Origin: Metellina segmentata
Taxonomy: Eukaryota > Arthropoda > Arachnida > Araneae > Tetragnathidae
Reading direction: 5' to 3'
Length of the DNA: 64,000 nt
Assembly (NCBI GenBank): GCA_947359465.1
Contig: OX375876.1
Span: forward strand, 70,128,998-70,192,997
In this document: piece by piece, positions 46,628-57,900 of the stretch
Numbering within the stretch: position 1 is the stretch's first letter
Layout of the letters: each line of letters starts with the position of its first letter
Translations under genes and position numbers: made by a program
Notes under the pieces: model-generated
Databases searched by the model: none
Seen by the model: the letters and a program-made list of their open reading frames with translations, nothing else
What the model was told of the DNA's origin: nothing

Positions 46628-47439
46628 GAAAAAGGGTTCTGCCCCTTAACGGTTACATAAATCTGTGCACTTTTTGAAAGAAACGATCAACATTTGAACG
46701 ATTGAAGTTGTACTTAAGGAAATACTAGTGGCTTCTGATTTTCTTAGTGATAATTCTTTATTCTACCGCTTCATGAACAGTCTGGTCAACTTTTCTCCTG
46801 CAATTTTATTCTGATGTCGTTGTTTGAGATACTGCTTTTATTGTTGCTTACACTTAATTTATCTAATTCCCGTTTCATTTATTTTTCAAACCAAATAACA
46901 TATCTACTTGTGCTAAATAATTACCAAGGCATTCAGAAAATACTTTAGTAGTATTGTAGCGAATATTATACTCAAATTCATTTCGTAAGCTTCTTTACAA
47001 AAAGAAATCGTAAGTAAAAATCATATGCTTTACTTCTGTTAATGGATAAAAAACTTAAATTATAAGCTCACAAACCTGTTAAAAAGTTATCCTGTATAGT
47101 GAATTATTCCTTTTCAAAGATAATACTATATAAAAATTAGGAGTTGGGTGAAACTGAACACAATAATTGATTTTAGTCTTAATTCTGTAAAATCAATGAC
47201 ATACTCGGATATATCTGTCGTACGTACGTCACGCCATTTTCTTTTATTTTGCAAAGTATTTCAAATATAATGCTTAATTTAAATCAAATGTGGTATTGTT
47301 TGCTTTAATTGTTGCTTAAAAAAGTGGTTTGGTACATTGTAATAAAATAACATTATTTGAATTTACAAAGTAGAGACATCTGAACTGTAGTAATATCAAA
47401 ATGATGTAAACAAATAAACATTATTAAGGTTAACGCCAT
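46628..47439. other. AT-rich spacer, no gene seen
   Basis: No recognisable feature. Confidence 0.6.
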
Positions 47440-48010
47440 GTTACAGATGATCTGTTTCATCAACACTACATTTATGTGTGCAAATTAGCAATGCATGACT
47501 TAGAAGCTGATCAGAATGCATTTCTGGAATAAAAGACAATCTGGAGCGTGAAACTTAACGACACACAGCCATGCAAAATTAAGATTCCATGACGATTGTT
47601 CAAGGTCTACTATTATCTAGATGACTTTATTCATGCTTTAGAATCAAATATGTTTGCCGAATAAACATCCATTAAACGGTTAAATTTCAAATTAATTATC
47701 TTAATGGTGCAGTATCCGAATCACACGGTTGCTATGAGCCGTAGATTTTCAAATATTGACAAATGACCCGTGCTTAACTATTACCCTGCATCAAAATCAT
47801 TTATGAAGGAATTATGGAGCCGATGCTTCGATTACGATTATCTTGGCACGTTGATGGCAGTTATTGATAATTTTCGCAGATTCGCCTCGATGGAAAGAGG
47901 ATCAAATTAATTATTGTTTGTAGTCGTCCATAGATGCAACCATAAATATATTAATGAAATAGTTCTCTCGTGGATCAATGGACTGAGTGTCAAATTTAAT
48001 TTATGTGCAT
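47440..48010. other. Complex non-coding block rich in homeodomain-type sites
   Basis: Non-repetitive sequence with several TAATTA/ATTA-type strings (near 47693, 47908) and no open frame of note. The texture suggests a conserved regulatory element. This is an inference from appearance only. Confidence 0.3.
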
Positions 48011-48536
48011 GGAATGTTTTTCTCTGAAATGTGTTAGAGTATATTCAGTCGAGCGTTTTCATCTATAATGAGGTAATACATAAGGAATGAGTCTGAAACA
48101 TTTTAAGCCCACAGATAACTAAAACCTGAAGCATGTACTATACGGTGTATAATGATAGTCATTAAATAAGTATTCTAATCAGTCGTGTAATCATCCAGGT
48201 TATTGCGATGATAAAACCTAATAGCAGAGTAAATTGTGATTAGATTACTTCATATTTTTAAATAATATGAATATTATAAGAATATCATGAGTTGGTAAGT
48301 TAATTAAGATTTTTATTGTATGTATAAAAATAAGAAATGTGCATTTACTTTTTATCAAAATCTATACACAATGAATCCGTATCATTTTAAGACAGTGCAC
48401 ATAGATCATTAAAATTCAGGCATATGGGTATATTTGGTATAATAAACATAAAACAGCAATTCGTATTATAAATTTTATAATTATGAAAAAAAAAATGTAA
48501 TCATATATCCTTATCTAACAAATCGTCACTATTCTG

Positions 48537-48590
48537 TTATGTTGCTCCAGTATGACGTTATTTTAATATCTACCTATCCAATCTACAAAG
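48537..48590 (+). mobile_element. SINE-A 3' end fragment
   Basis: GTTGCTCCAGTATGACGTTA followed by a CTACCTATCC tail, the extreme 3' end of the family. Confidence 0.65.
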
Positions 48591-48825
48591 CAGTTTTGAT
48601 TCAAATATAATTATACAGTGTAACTATTTGAATCAAATGCAATCAATTACAATCGTTAAGTATATTTGCTTAGTATGAAAGTACAAAAATACTAAGATAT
48701 TTTAAGGTAACTCATTTATCTACCGAAACCAAAATCTCTCTGTGAACCAAAAGTAAAATTCTCTGCTAGTAGTTTATAACGAAAAGCTCTTATGAAATGA
48801 TTCCTTTGGATATTCGTGATTGCTG

Positions 48826-48905
48826 GGGTGAGACGTGAAAATCAATGAGAAGACATTCAACAATGTATTGTTATTCTGTGTTTTACTATGTGGCTATGGT
48901 ATGCC
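48826..48905 (-). mobile_element. Short LINE fragment
   Basis: The string TGTATTGTTATTCTGTGTTTT and its flanks match 53885-53960 in the larger LINE relic, at roughly three-quarters identity by eye. Confidence 0.55.
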
Positions 48906-50290
48906 TAATTGAAACTTTCTACCTACCCTTATTTTTAGATTAGTTCAAAAAAGAATAAATTGTTTGATTCCGATGTCAGCAAAAACATTTTCAGTTCGAA
49001 AAGTAAAAACACTGTATTAAACATACTTCCTTTCAGTATGAGGTTTTACTGAACTGTCCTTATAATTATATATAACTTTTATTTCTACAGTTACTGTGAG
49101 TAAAGTTTAGAATTATGCTTTGTATTCTCACCTGAAACGTGTGATGTACCTAAATTTGCGCAATTCTTAACGCAATAACTAACACGTGACGAAGGAAGAG
49201 TTGTTATTTTAGAGTCTGTGTAACGGTAGGTAATCTGGCATGAAGAGATTAACATAATTAAAACTATAAAAAAAAATATTTAATTAAATCCGAATTCATT
49301 AAACACTTTTCCTGCCTTTTTACACTGTGAAATTCTTTTTAATACTGAAAGGGAAGCAAATGAATAATTCACAAAAGGAGGAAGAATGCACTAATTTAAT
49401 TTCTAACTTAAATTAAAATTCCGCGTAAGAAATATTTAGTACTGTGCAACTTTTCCAAATCATGAGCTGTCATCCGATAAGATATCTCGAAACTCTCTCT
49501 TTCTGAGTATGTGCTTTTAAAAAGAAATCCAATAAATCTGTCAAACCCGGTAACACTTTTTCTGCCGAGTAAGAACCTCAAATATATTTCAAAACATAGC
49601 TATTGTCTGGATATTCTTTTCCCTTCACTTATGCATCTCGGAAATAAATAAAAAAAAGTAGCTTCGAAACGAATACATTTCCTGAAAGGTTTCCATAAAT
49701 GCATCAGGCGAAGCTTGGAAAATCCCTAATGATTAAGGCAAAAATATTTTCCTCCGATCAATTCTCTTGTGCTATAGCATCCCCGAAGTTGCATGGAATC
49801 AAAGATAAAAGAAAATCCATCCTAAGAAAGCTTTAGCAAGTTTTTATTCGGCATTTTCCCATCCTTTTCTATCACATCTTATTCCGATTCTTGAATGTAT
49901 TAAAAAGCAGGCACAGAAGTTGCCCGATTTCCCCCGAAAATGTCGATGTGGGCCGTCAAAACAAATTTCTAGGTTTTCCTATTCCGCATACGGTAAATTG
50001 TTGCATAAAACATTTTTTTCGGAAACTTGTTTTTTTTTAATTAAACATGTGGTGGATGTTGTGCTACAAGAGGTAGAAGGGCGCAGCTTCTTGAAATACT
50101 TTGGATCCAGTGGTAGTTTTATGAGGAACATAAACTCGATTCCAATGCAACACTGTTCTCAAGCATCAGGACTGCAGTATCTCCAAAATTGGTTTCTAGG
50201 GTTAAGGGTTACTAAAATGGTTGCTTAGTATACAAATGTCTGCAAAAAATCTGATCAAGTGGTACATACATAAATCATTTATATCTATCT
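48906..50290. other. Spacer, no gene called
   Basis: A 102-codon frame at 49920-50228 opens with a non-ATG codon and shows no domain; not called. A more complex stretch lies at 49690-49860. Confidence 0.45.
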
Positions 50291-50306
50291 ATATATACCG
50301 TGCACT

Positions 50307-50696
50307 GAGCCGCGGTAGCTCATTCAGTAAAGCGTCGGGCTCGCATCGGAAGGGTTGTGGGTTCTGTCCTCAGCAGAACCTGCAATTATGATGGTTGCGA
50401 GATCGGCGCTTAAACCTGGATAAAGACCGTCGTGTTCGCTAATGGTGGCTGGGTCACGTTAAATAGGTCGTGGTCACAAAGTCCCCCATGTTCCCATACC
50501 AAATCAATACCTCTGGGGGTACCTCATCAGGGGGTTATCGGCCTCTGATTGGGATCTAAATTACGATATGTGTGAGTGAATGGATGTGTGAAAGGGACCT
50601 TCCTGTAAAACGGATGTGTCATGTATGAAGAAGTCCAACCCTTCGGGGCAATGGCACCCCCAATATTGGGCCATATATGGCCCTGACGACAACAAC
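50307..50696 (+). mobile_element. SINE-B, complete, with 14-bp target duplication
   Basis: The head GAGCCGCGGTAGCTCATTCA has an A-box pattern; GGGTTCTGTCC about 50 bp later is B-box-like. The 390-bp body (TCGTGGTCACAAAGTCCCCC, GGGGGTACCTCATCAGGGGG, TGTGTGAGTGAATGGATGTG) differs from SINE-A except for a short TTAAATAGGTCGTGG string. The tail is GACGACAACAAC. ATATACCGTGCACT is repeated exactly at 50293-50306 and 50697-50710, marking retroposition. Confidence 0.8.
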
Positions 50697-50950
50697 ATAT
50701 ACCGTGCACTATTTACACAGATTGTACGGACGTGGCATCGCGTCCACTCATAATCTCCTTTCTGAAAAACTACAATCGCCTCCGTTATTTGGTAACCTTA
50801 GCAGCTTATTATGTTTATTGAATTTTGATTAATATTATTTACATTTTTCTCTAGCTCTTCATAGCACTAGTTTTCACCTTCATATGGAATCAACTCTGTA
50901 TAATGGGACACATATTTCTTTCCATCTTTTGGTCTCATGCCTTTTCCTAG

Positions 50951-51131
50951 CCCTAATGGTGGTTGTCCCGACGACGTATCTCTTCATAATGAAAATGTTT
51001 ACCAGACCTTGATGGAGAAACCAGGTCTTGATTTCGTCAGCAAAAAAAAAGGCAATATCTTGATGATGAGATATATCGTCATTTGCACAATTGATCATAT
51101 CGTGATGTACGGGTAATCTCACCGAAATCAC
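50951..51131 (-). mobile_element. TTAA-type miniature element (family TM), probable
   Basis: The left edge CCCTAATGGTGGTTGTCCCG is the reverse complement of the family right end. It contains GATGATGAGATATATCGTCA near 51060-51082. The other edge is uncertain (CCGAAATCACTTAA near 51122-51135), and the left flank is CTAG rather than TTAA. Confidence 0.45.
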
Positions 51132-51135
51132 TTAA

Positions 51136-51644
51136 ACAGACAACCACCCGACGAGGCCCCGAGCCGTTCCTTTTAAGGGACTCATCAGTTTGATGGGCCA
51201 CTTCTGTGTATTTGTTAAAAGCAAAGCAAAGAGAAAATAATTACTGTGAGGATTATGAAAAAAAAATCCCCACTGTGGTAATACGCTTTTTGTAGAAGGG
51301 ATTGCCTACTGGAACACAAGTTAACCAAAAAATATAATTACCAAAAACAAGACAATTGAAAGAGAAAAAAAGTGGTTGTAATTAGTGATTAATTTGCTGG
51401 TGCAACGCATGTCCACACTTCTGCAGGAAAAGCAGCTGTCTACAAATCCATTTCCCTACCTCTGTGTGACCAAATTATTTGGAAACTGGGGAGTAGGCCG
51501 GGAGTCGACGGGGAGAGAGCGAGAAGCGAGTGTGAGCTTTCCTCGTGCTTCCAGCTATCGCCGTGATATACACATATCGATGTATGGAAAGATGTTGATA
51601 CTGTAAAAATGTAGATATTGATTTCTGAATAATAAGAACGTGAT
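51136..51644. other. Spacer, no gene seen
   Basis: A more complex stretch at 51480-51600 has frames on both strands without motifs. Confidence 0.45.
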
Positions 51645-54130
51645 TTGTCTTAGATGTTGGCTGTTTTCTCCTCATGTATGATTTCGTCAATTTTGATACA
51701 ACCAATTTTGGGGTGACGACACCATAAGGGCTTTAGATTTGCTTTCCGAAAGATGGAGGCTCTTTTCTTGTATACAGGACAAGAGTATTTCAAGAGTTGA
51801 TTTATCCGCAGTCTCCACGACACGTATGGTGAGGCCAGAGATGATGACAACCACATCAACTGCGAATATTTTTACATGAGTCCCTATATGCCAGTTGTGT
51901 CCAAAAAGTTCTTCAAGGACGAGATTTCAATACATTTGACCACTGCCAAAACCCTGGTGTTATCTTATCGCTTGTTGAGTTTTAGAAAAGATTGTTGATA
52001 TGCGTAAGCCAGCCGTTCCATCCTTTAAAAGGCTTTTAAAGAAGGCATATCATTTTGGTAGACATTGTGTAGTTTGAAGTCTTCAAATGATTGTGTTATA
52101 GTTTAGATGATGGAAGATCTAGTGACATCCAGAGGTGAATACCGAATATTCATTGTTGTTCTAGTTTTCGGGGTTTCAATTAGGACATTAAGAGCATGTT
52201 CCGTTGAAGAACTTTCCCTGAAACCAAATTGTAGTTCTTGAAGATTGTTTGTTTGCTGTGAGTGGATGAGAAGTCGATTTAGCATGAGTTCCTCTAACCT
52301 CTTCTAGAGAACAGGGAAAAGTGTGATGGGTATGTAGGAATTGATATATTCCGAGTTCTTTCCTTCCTTAAGGAAAAGGAGAACTCTGCCATGTTTGAAT
52401 GAGTTTGGGAAGTCTCCGAGTTTGCGACATGGAATGAAGTGAAGGTTGAGAAATGAAGTAAAGATTGATGGAATAAATACCATAAGTTTTTGGAAAATGA
52501 TGACTGCTAATCCATCATATCATGTAGCCTTTCCCTCCTTCATTCCGTAAATGGTGTAATTGATCTCGCCCAGTGAGGAGTATGAATCCTCTTGGAGTTG
52601 GGTTTAAACACAGTCGTCTTAAAGATACTTTTCAGGAGGTTTGGTTCTGTATTTGTCAAACTCTGTTACGCTACAAGTGTATAGAGTGGCTTAGTCTTTC
52701 TAAGCGCATTTTTAAATACGTTTCCAAAGGGGAACGATTGTGTGTAGTAAAAGCAATGCCACTGTTGATTTTTGTGACCTTTTCAGATAAGAAGTGATTT
52801 ATCTTTTTTTCAAATATATTTAAGTCTCTCTCTCTCTGTCTATCTGTCTATCTCTCTCTCTCTCTGTCTATCTGTCTCTCTCTCTGTCTATCTGTCTATC
52901 TCTCTCTCTCTCTGTCTATCTGTCTCTCTCTCTCTCACTCGTTGGATCCTTCTTAAAAATGCTAAGACTCTTCTTGTTCACTTCCAGTTCAGTGGTCCAC
53001 CAATTGCTCTTGGGCTCCATTGATGTCTTTTTCATTCCAATAAGATCAGTAGCCATGTTCAATTCTTTTTCTGTTGACCCATTTTGAATGAAGTGTTGAA
53101 GTTGTGGTGTGAACTTTTGCGAATGTTACCTTAAGGAATCGGATTAAATACAAGAATGTTTCATTGTATAATTTTAAGGTTATGTAATGATGGTCACTCA
53201 AGAAGAGTGCTTTTATGATGGACCATTGGACTGATCTGTGGTTGTGATGAATTTTGCTTGTTGACAGTGTGATATCGGGCCAGCCGATTGTACAGTGGGC
53301 TTCAAAAGAGGGTTGGTTTCCTGGCTTGTTAAGCAAGAAAAGTCATGAGCCTCGATTAAATCCAGGACCACTGTTCCCTTTTGTCTTCTGTTGGGTTGCC
53401 CCAGACCGTGATGTGGGCGTTCAAATCAGCTCCTATCACCAGAGAACTTGAAACCACTGAAAGAAAGTGGGAGACCAACTTGATGGTGGTTTGGATGCTC
53501 TCTCCAGAAGAGCAACAAAATAATAGAAAAAAGAGAGAGAGTTATCCAACGTGGAGAGAAGAAGATTCTCACTTTGCCTTCTGTTTTCAGGATGTTTATT
53601 GGCTGAATGCGTTAACCTGGAATAAGATGGCAGGTTTTCCATTCTTGAATGTGAGTTTTGTCCAGTTGGGTGGAAAACCGATTATATGCTTGTTTTCTAT
53701 CGGAAATAAGAGTTCTTGAGCAAGGATAATGTCATATTTGGGCTTCTATATTGTGTTGGAGATGATTGCTGTTGTCGCTTGGGATCAATAGGGCTTTATT
53801 TATAGCAGCGAAATGACTAAGGTGTGAGTGGTATTAAGTCTATTTACTATCAGGTTGGGGGACAGTTGGTGACTGTTGGTATGAGACTTGCAAATGAGTG
53901 AGGAGACATTTAACAATATATTGTTATTCTGTGTTTTCCAATGTAGTTGTGGTGTCATGTACAGGAAGAATCGAATGCCGTGTGGCAATATTCGGTTTAG
54001 AATTCTCTCTGAAGCGGTGTTTGCAGTTGATGCAGGAGGAATAAATTAATGTGCAGTTTTTAGTAACATGCTTGGAGCTTCATAAGCCGCAATGCGCAGT
54101 GTACTTGCAATGAAGGTGGAGGTGAAAGAA
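51645..54130 (-). pseudogene. Non-LTR retrotransposon (LINE) relic, ORF1 tail to RT
   Basis: Minus-strand order fits a LINE. Near 54020-54090 is a zinc-knuckle remnant (SSKHVTKNC, then CINCKHRF) typical of the gag-like ORF1. Near 53640-53760 are endonuclease N-terminal remnants. At about 53401-53450 IGADLNAHITVWG marks the Asp-x-Asn site of the APE-type endonuclease. At 53046-53336 is the endonuclease end (TLSTSKIHH, SDHHYI). At 52100-52480 is the reverse transcriptase start (GRVLLFLKEGKNSEYINSY, then LQFGFRESSSTEHAL). At 51650-51860 VDVVVIISGL is a mutated form of the A/YADD active site. Stops and frameshifts are frequent and a (TC)n tract interrupts it. A Jockey/R1-like clade is likely; the exact clade is not determined. 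Confidence 0.75.
52826..52939. repeat. (TC)n / (TCTG)n microsatellite
   Basis: CT-rich array with periodic CTGTCTAT units, lying between the endonuclease and RT parts of the LINE relic. Confidence 0.95.
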
Positions 54131-54340
54131 GTATTGGCCTTTTTAGCATCGCTTTACGATAAAGTGCTCCTTAAAAATGGGGAGATCCATCCCATGTTTT
54201 GTCTTCGTCTCTCTGAAACACAAGAAACGGCTGCTGGACAGTATTCAACTTGCTAGTTTGTACCATCTTTCTTTATGGCCTTATACTACGAACTGAGACT
54301 CCCAAAAATCTAGGATCAATAGCAGTGCTTACTGTTTTTT

Positions 54341-54370
54341 CTGTTTTTTTTTTTTTTTTTTTTTTTTTTT
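54341..54370. repeat. Poly-T tract
   Basis: Near-uninterrupted T run of about 28 bases. The lysine-rich minus-strand frame across it is an artefact. Confidence 0.9.
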
Positions 54371-54485
54371 GCGTTTGCGGGGTGTATAAGGAGGGTCGAA
54401 ATCACTAATTGCTAAAATGTCTGTTTCGCTTGTTTTTCTTCTGCTATTGTTTAAGGTGTCCACATTGGCTGAATCATCTTGCGAG

Positions 54486-54775
54486 GAATGAGCCGTAGAA
54501 GCCCAGTTGGTAGAATAATGGATTTGCAACCAGAGGGTTGGGATCTTGAATCCAATCAAAGACCTCGTGTACAAAAGGTGCAGGTGCACGTTAAATATGT
54601 CGTGGCCTCAAATGTTATTACGTTGGTGTGGTGTGGAGGTTTTCAGAGGTTGGGTGACAGCTTTGGTGTGACCTCGGAATTTGAGCGTGGATCAAAATTA
54701 CAAATATTTCCTTCCGGTTTGATACCGGACCGTCATCAATAGCCTGTTGTGTTCCTCCAGTTCACCGTTATTCAA
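54486..54775 (+). mobile_element. SINE-A copy
   Basis: Head GAGCCGTAGAAGCCCAGTTG with GGTAGAAT (A-box-like) and GGGATCTTGAATCC (B-box-like). Body GTTAAATATGTCGTGGCCTC, TTACGTTGGTGTGGTGTGG and ATACCGGACCGTCATCAATA, then GTTCCTCCAGTTCACCGTTA. Confidence 0.75.
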
Positions 54776-56220
54776 AATACGCACCTGCCCTTTGAAAAGA
54801 GAATATATATAAATCCTCACATTATGCGATGTATTCTGATGATAAAAAAGTTATGAGTACGATCAATGGAAAGTTGACTGAGTGGCTATACTGTTATCTG
54901 GTGTTTTTAAGCTTTGGAAATGCATGTCGTAGACTTAGAAACGGCCGAAACTCATTATGATATTTTCTTGGAGACACTACTCATTGTTTATTTCCATGCT
55001 GATGAACAGTACATTGTCGTATTATAATATTTGGGGAAAATATAACACTAGCAAACAAATGTTTTTTCTGAAATCAATAACAATAGCATATAAACAGCTG
55101 AACAGAAAATTTGTTATTCTTGTAAGCAACTGAGTTTTTACTCTAAGCCGACTATATACTCACATGCGGAGGGAGCGAACTTGAGGACATCGGGATTTAA
55201 ACATTTTTTTTTTCATGTAGGACTGTATTTCACAAGAGGAAGAGAAGTGCAATACTGTTCGAAAAGCAGTATTAATCAGTTTTTAAGAAATATGGATCCT
55301 AAACATACACTGTCGTTTACATACTACCTTTTGTTACACAAATTTGGAGTAGGTAGCGTCGCCTGGTAGCTATGCGTCCGACTACCACGATTTCGTTCTC
55401 GGTTCGATACCCATTTATGTTCTTATGAATTTTACATGAGTGCAACATCATTGCGAATAGTTATTATTGAATAAACATTCATTTATCCAACCTTTCACCT
55501 TTTTCTTATTTTAAAATTAACTTTTTAAGGCATTCTATGTGTTTTATTATTTTACTCATAAGTTTAACACGTTTCTACTACATTTACTTCCTTTAATTAT
55601 TCATTTGTATGTGAAAAAGGGAAATGTTTGTTTATGAACTGTTGCTTCATGGAACAAATATTTGCTATTAAATTCACACATGTAACAAAATTATCAGAAA
55701 GTTGAATAATTAAGGGAATCGTGAACAGAACTGTAGCATGATAGTCGACCGAGATACTCTGCTCGACTCGATACTCGTATAAACAATACACGAACTTATA
55801 AACAGTTTCTCGAAACTAGTATAAACAAAGCCATGATACAACCAGTTACCATTTTAATCGATATCTATAGCGTAATACTATTATTTTTTAAATTTTCAAA
55901 CATCACTGAAAACCTTAGAATGTACTCTTTCTTATTTTTGGTTGGTTGAAATTAGTTTTTAAGGGTTCAATTAGTTTTGAAATTGACTAATAATGAAAGT
56001 CGATGCGATAAAAGTTGGCAATACCAATTTCGGAACGTTTAGATTGTAATTTCAGATACAAAACTAAAACTGTCATATATATAGCTTAATACGATTAGTT
56101 TTAAAATTTGAAAATCCTACGAAAAGCTCAGAGTGCATTCTTTCTATGGTATAATTGTTTTTAAAGTTGGTTCATTCATATATAAATTCGATGCAATGAA
56201 AGGTACAATTTTGCGATAGT
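54776..56220. other. AT-rich spacer with one tRNA-like fragment
   Basis: Apart from 55345-55412 nothing is recognised. Confidence 0.5.
55345..55412 (+). repeat. tRNA-like SINE head fragment
   Basis: GTCGCCTGGTAGCTATGCG, then a GACTACCACGA segment and a clear B box GGTTCGATACC. No SINE-A or SINE-B body follows, and the cloverleaf does not close by eye. Possibly the head of a third SINE. Confidence 0.5.
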
Positions 56221-56224
56221 GTAC

Positions 56225-56658
56225 TGTTCAGTCTCTGTCTAGCCACTAGATGGCACTAAATATCAATGTAAACGATCAACCAATGATAATTTTGTTCAAG
56301 TCAGAATAGTAAGAAAAAATCGAGAGAAGGACGCAGAAACTGACGATGCGTAATGTCAAGTCTTATATTTAGAAAAGAAATCGCGCTTATAAACTAGCCA
56401 GTCTTGTTTTTTTAAGCCACAAATCAAATCAAGTCTTTATGATTGCTGAGCAGAATTCGGTGAGTCAGAATAAGCTTATTATTTAGACATAAATTCTCAT
56501 GGTTGATCCAAATCCTTATTGTATAATTTACTTGTGTTATATGTAGTATTTGCATGATTTCTGTCCGTAGTTAATTGTCCTTTTTCTTGTTTAAGTGTAA
56601 ATAATAAAGTTAAGGATTATATTGGATACAGTTCGTTTATCCGTCTTAGTTCTCTACA
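56225..56658 (+). repeat. 5' LTR, 434 bp
   Basis: Starts TGTTCAGTCTC and ends TTCTCTACA. AATAAA at 56603-56608 is a candidate polyadenylation signal. By eye it differs from the 3' LTR at six positions with no indel. Confidence 0.95.
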
Positions 56659-56664
56659 TACATA

Positions 56665-56681
56665 TGGTCCGTCGAGCCGGA
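56665..56681 (+). promoter_or_regulatory. Candidate primer-binding site
   Basis: TGGTCCGTCGAGCCGGA begins six bases after the LTR and starts with TGG, the complement of a tRNA CCA end. The priming tRNA was not identified. Confidence 0.55.
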
Positions 56682-56842
56682 GGCGTAGTGACGCTACGTC
56701 GCTTTCGCCTTTCCTAAGATTTATGCGCGTATGGTTCCCCTAGCGTCCCCTCGCGTTCCCCTTTGTTTATTTTTTCTTTTCTCGGTTGGGTTCGTTCCCC
56801 TCTCGTTAAGTGTTTCTCCATTCGGTACTTGCTGTTGTCAAG

Positions 56843-57900
56843 ATGCCTAAACCGAATGCGAAGCTAGTCTTCAATGAATCTAAGTTTCTTTTTAGTGTAA
56901 AAGAAATAGATAGAAATGTTGAAAAAGTAGATCAATTGATTTCAGTAAAGAAATATTCAGTTTAAAAAAAATTAAATCAAGGTTTTCTAATCTGTGTAAT
57001 TCTTTGGAAACTTGTTTTTTTGAATTGATTGAAAATAGTGAATCATTCTATGATGATTATACAAGTTCTGTGGATAAGGTAATTGATGCTTCTGCAAAGA
57101 TTGGAGTATTTATTGCAAATCATGATTCATGCATCAAAATGGCTGAATCGGAATAAACAAATGTAGCTTCCAGAAATGATCTAAATTTACCTAAATTTGA
57201 TATTCCACATTTTAGTGGAAATTTGGATGACTGGTTAACTTTTAAAGAAATCTTTCTTTCGGCCATTGATGACAACAAAACCCTCTCAAATTTGCAGAAG
57301 TTCCAATACTTAGCAGCATCGGTAAAATCAGAAGCATCCAAATTGATTAAAGGTTTCCCCGTGTCAGGAGTATTACAAACAGGCGTGGGATACTTTAGAA
57401 AATAGATATGATATTAAAAAGATGTTAGCATACAATCAGTTAAATAAGTTGTTTAACCTTAAATCTTTAAAGGTATATACATGTAAGTCCATTTTGGAAA
57501 TCCTTGACACTTGTAAGGAATCATTGAGAAATCTCGAAACTTTAGGTTTTGAGATGAATTCACTCGTCGATTTAATTCTGGTTTATATTATTCAAAGTAA
57601 ATTGGATGACAATATGCGTACTCTTTGGGAATTAACATTAGACTCTCAACATTTTCCTAAATTCTCTGAACTGACCTCCTTCTTGGAAAAACAAGCAAGG
57701 AGCATTCAAAATGTATAGGAATCGAGTAGCAAGACAGATACAAGATCCAACTTTGCTCCTAGAAGACATGTGTCAAATGCTACTTTAGTAAATAACTCAA
57801 TTGTTAAACCAGACAATGCTTGTTTAATTTGTCAAAGAGTACATCCGATTCATAAGTGTTCGGATTTCCAAAAATTTTCATTGGGTCAACGATGGGTATA
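56843..57900 (+). pseudogene. BEL/Pao gag-like region, broken
   Basis: The likely start is ATG 56843 (MPKPNAKLVFNESKF). The frame ends at TAA near 56963 and shifts. A TAA near 57154 and another shift between about 57358 and 57390 follow. The open stretch 57422-57718 ends in TAG (57716-57718), after which the same frame continues to a first zinc-knuckle-like CLICQRVHPIHKC near 57823-57860. Gag would assemble particles around the RNA. The region is not translatable as one product. Some single-base shifts lie in A/T runs and could be sequencing errors. Confidence 0.75.

Noticed and set aside
49920..50228. 102-codon open frame
   Set aside because: Starts from a non-ATG codon and shows no motif or compositional sign of coding.
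54329..54589. Lysine-rich minus-strand frame
   Set aside because: Driven by a poly-T tract and part of a SINE-A copy.
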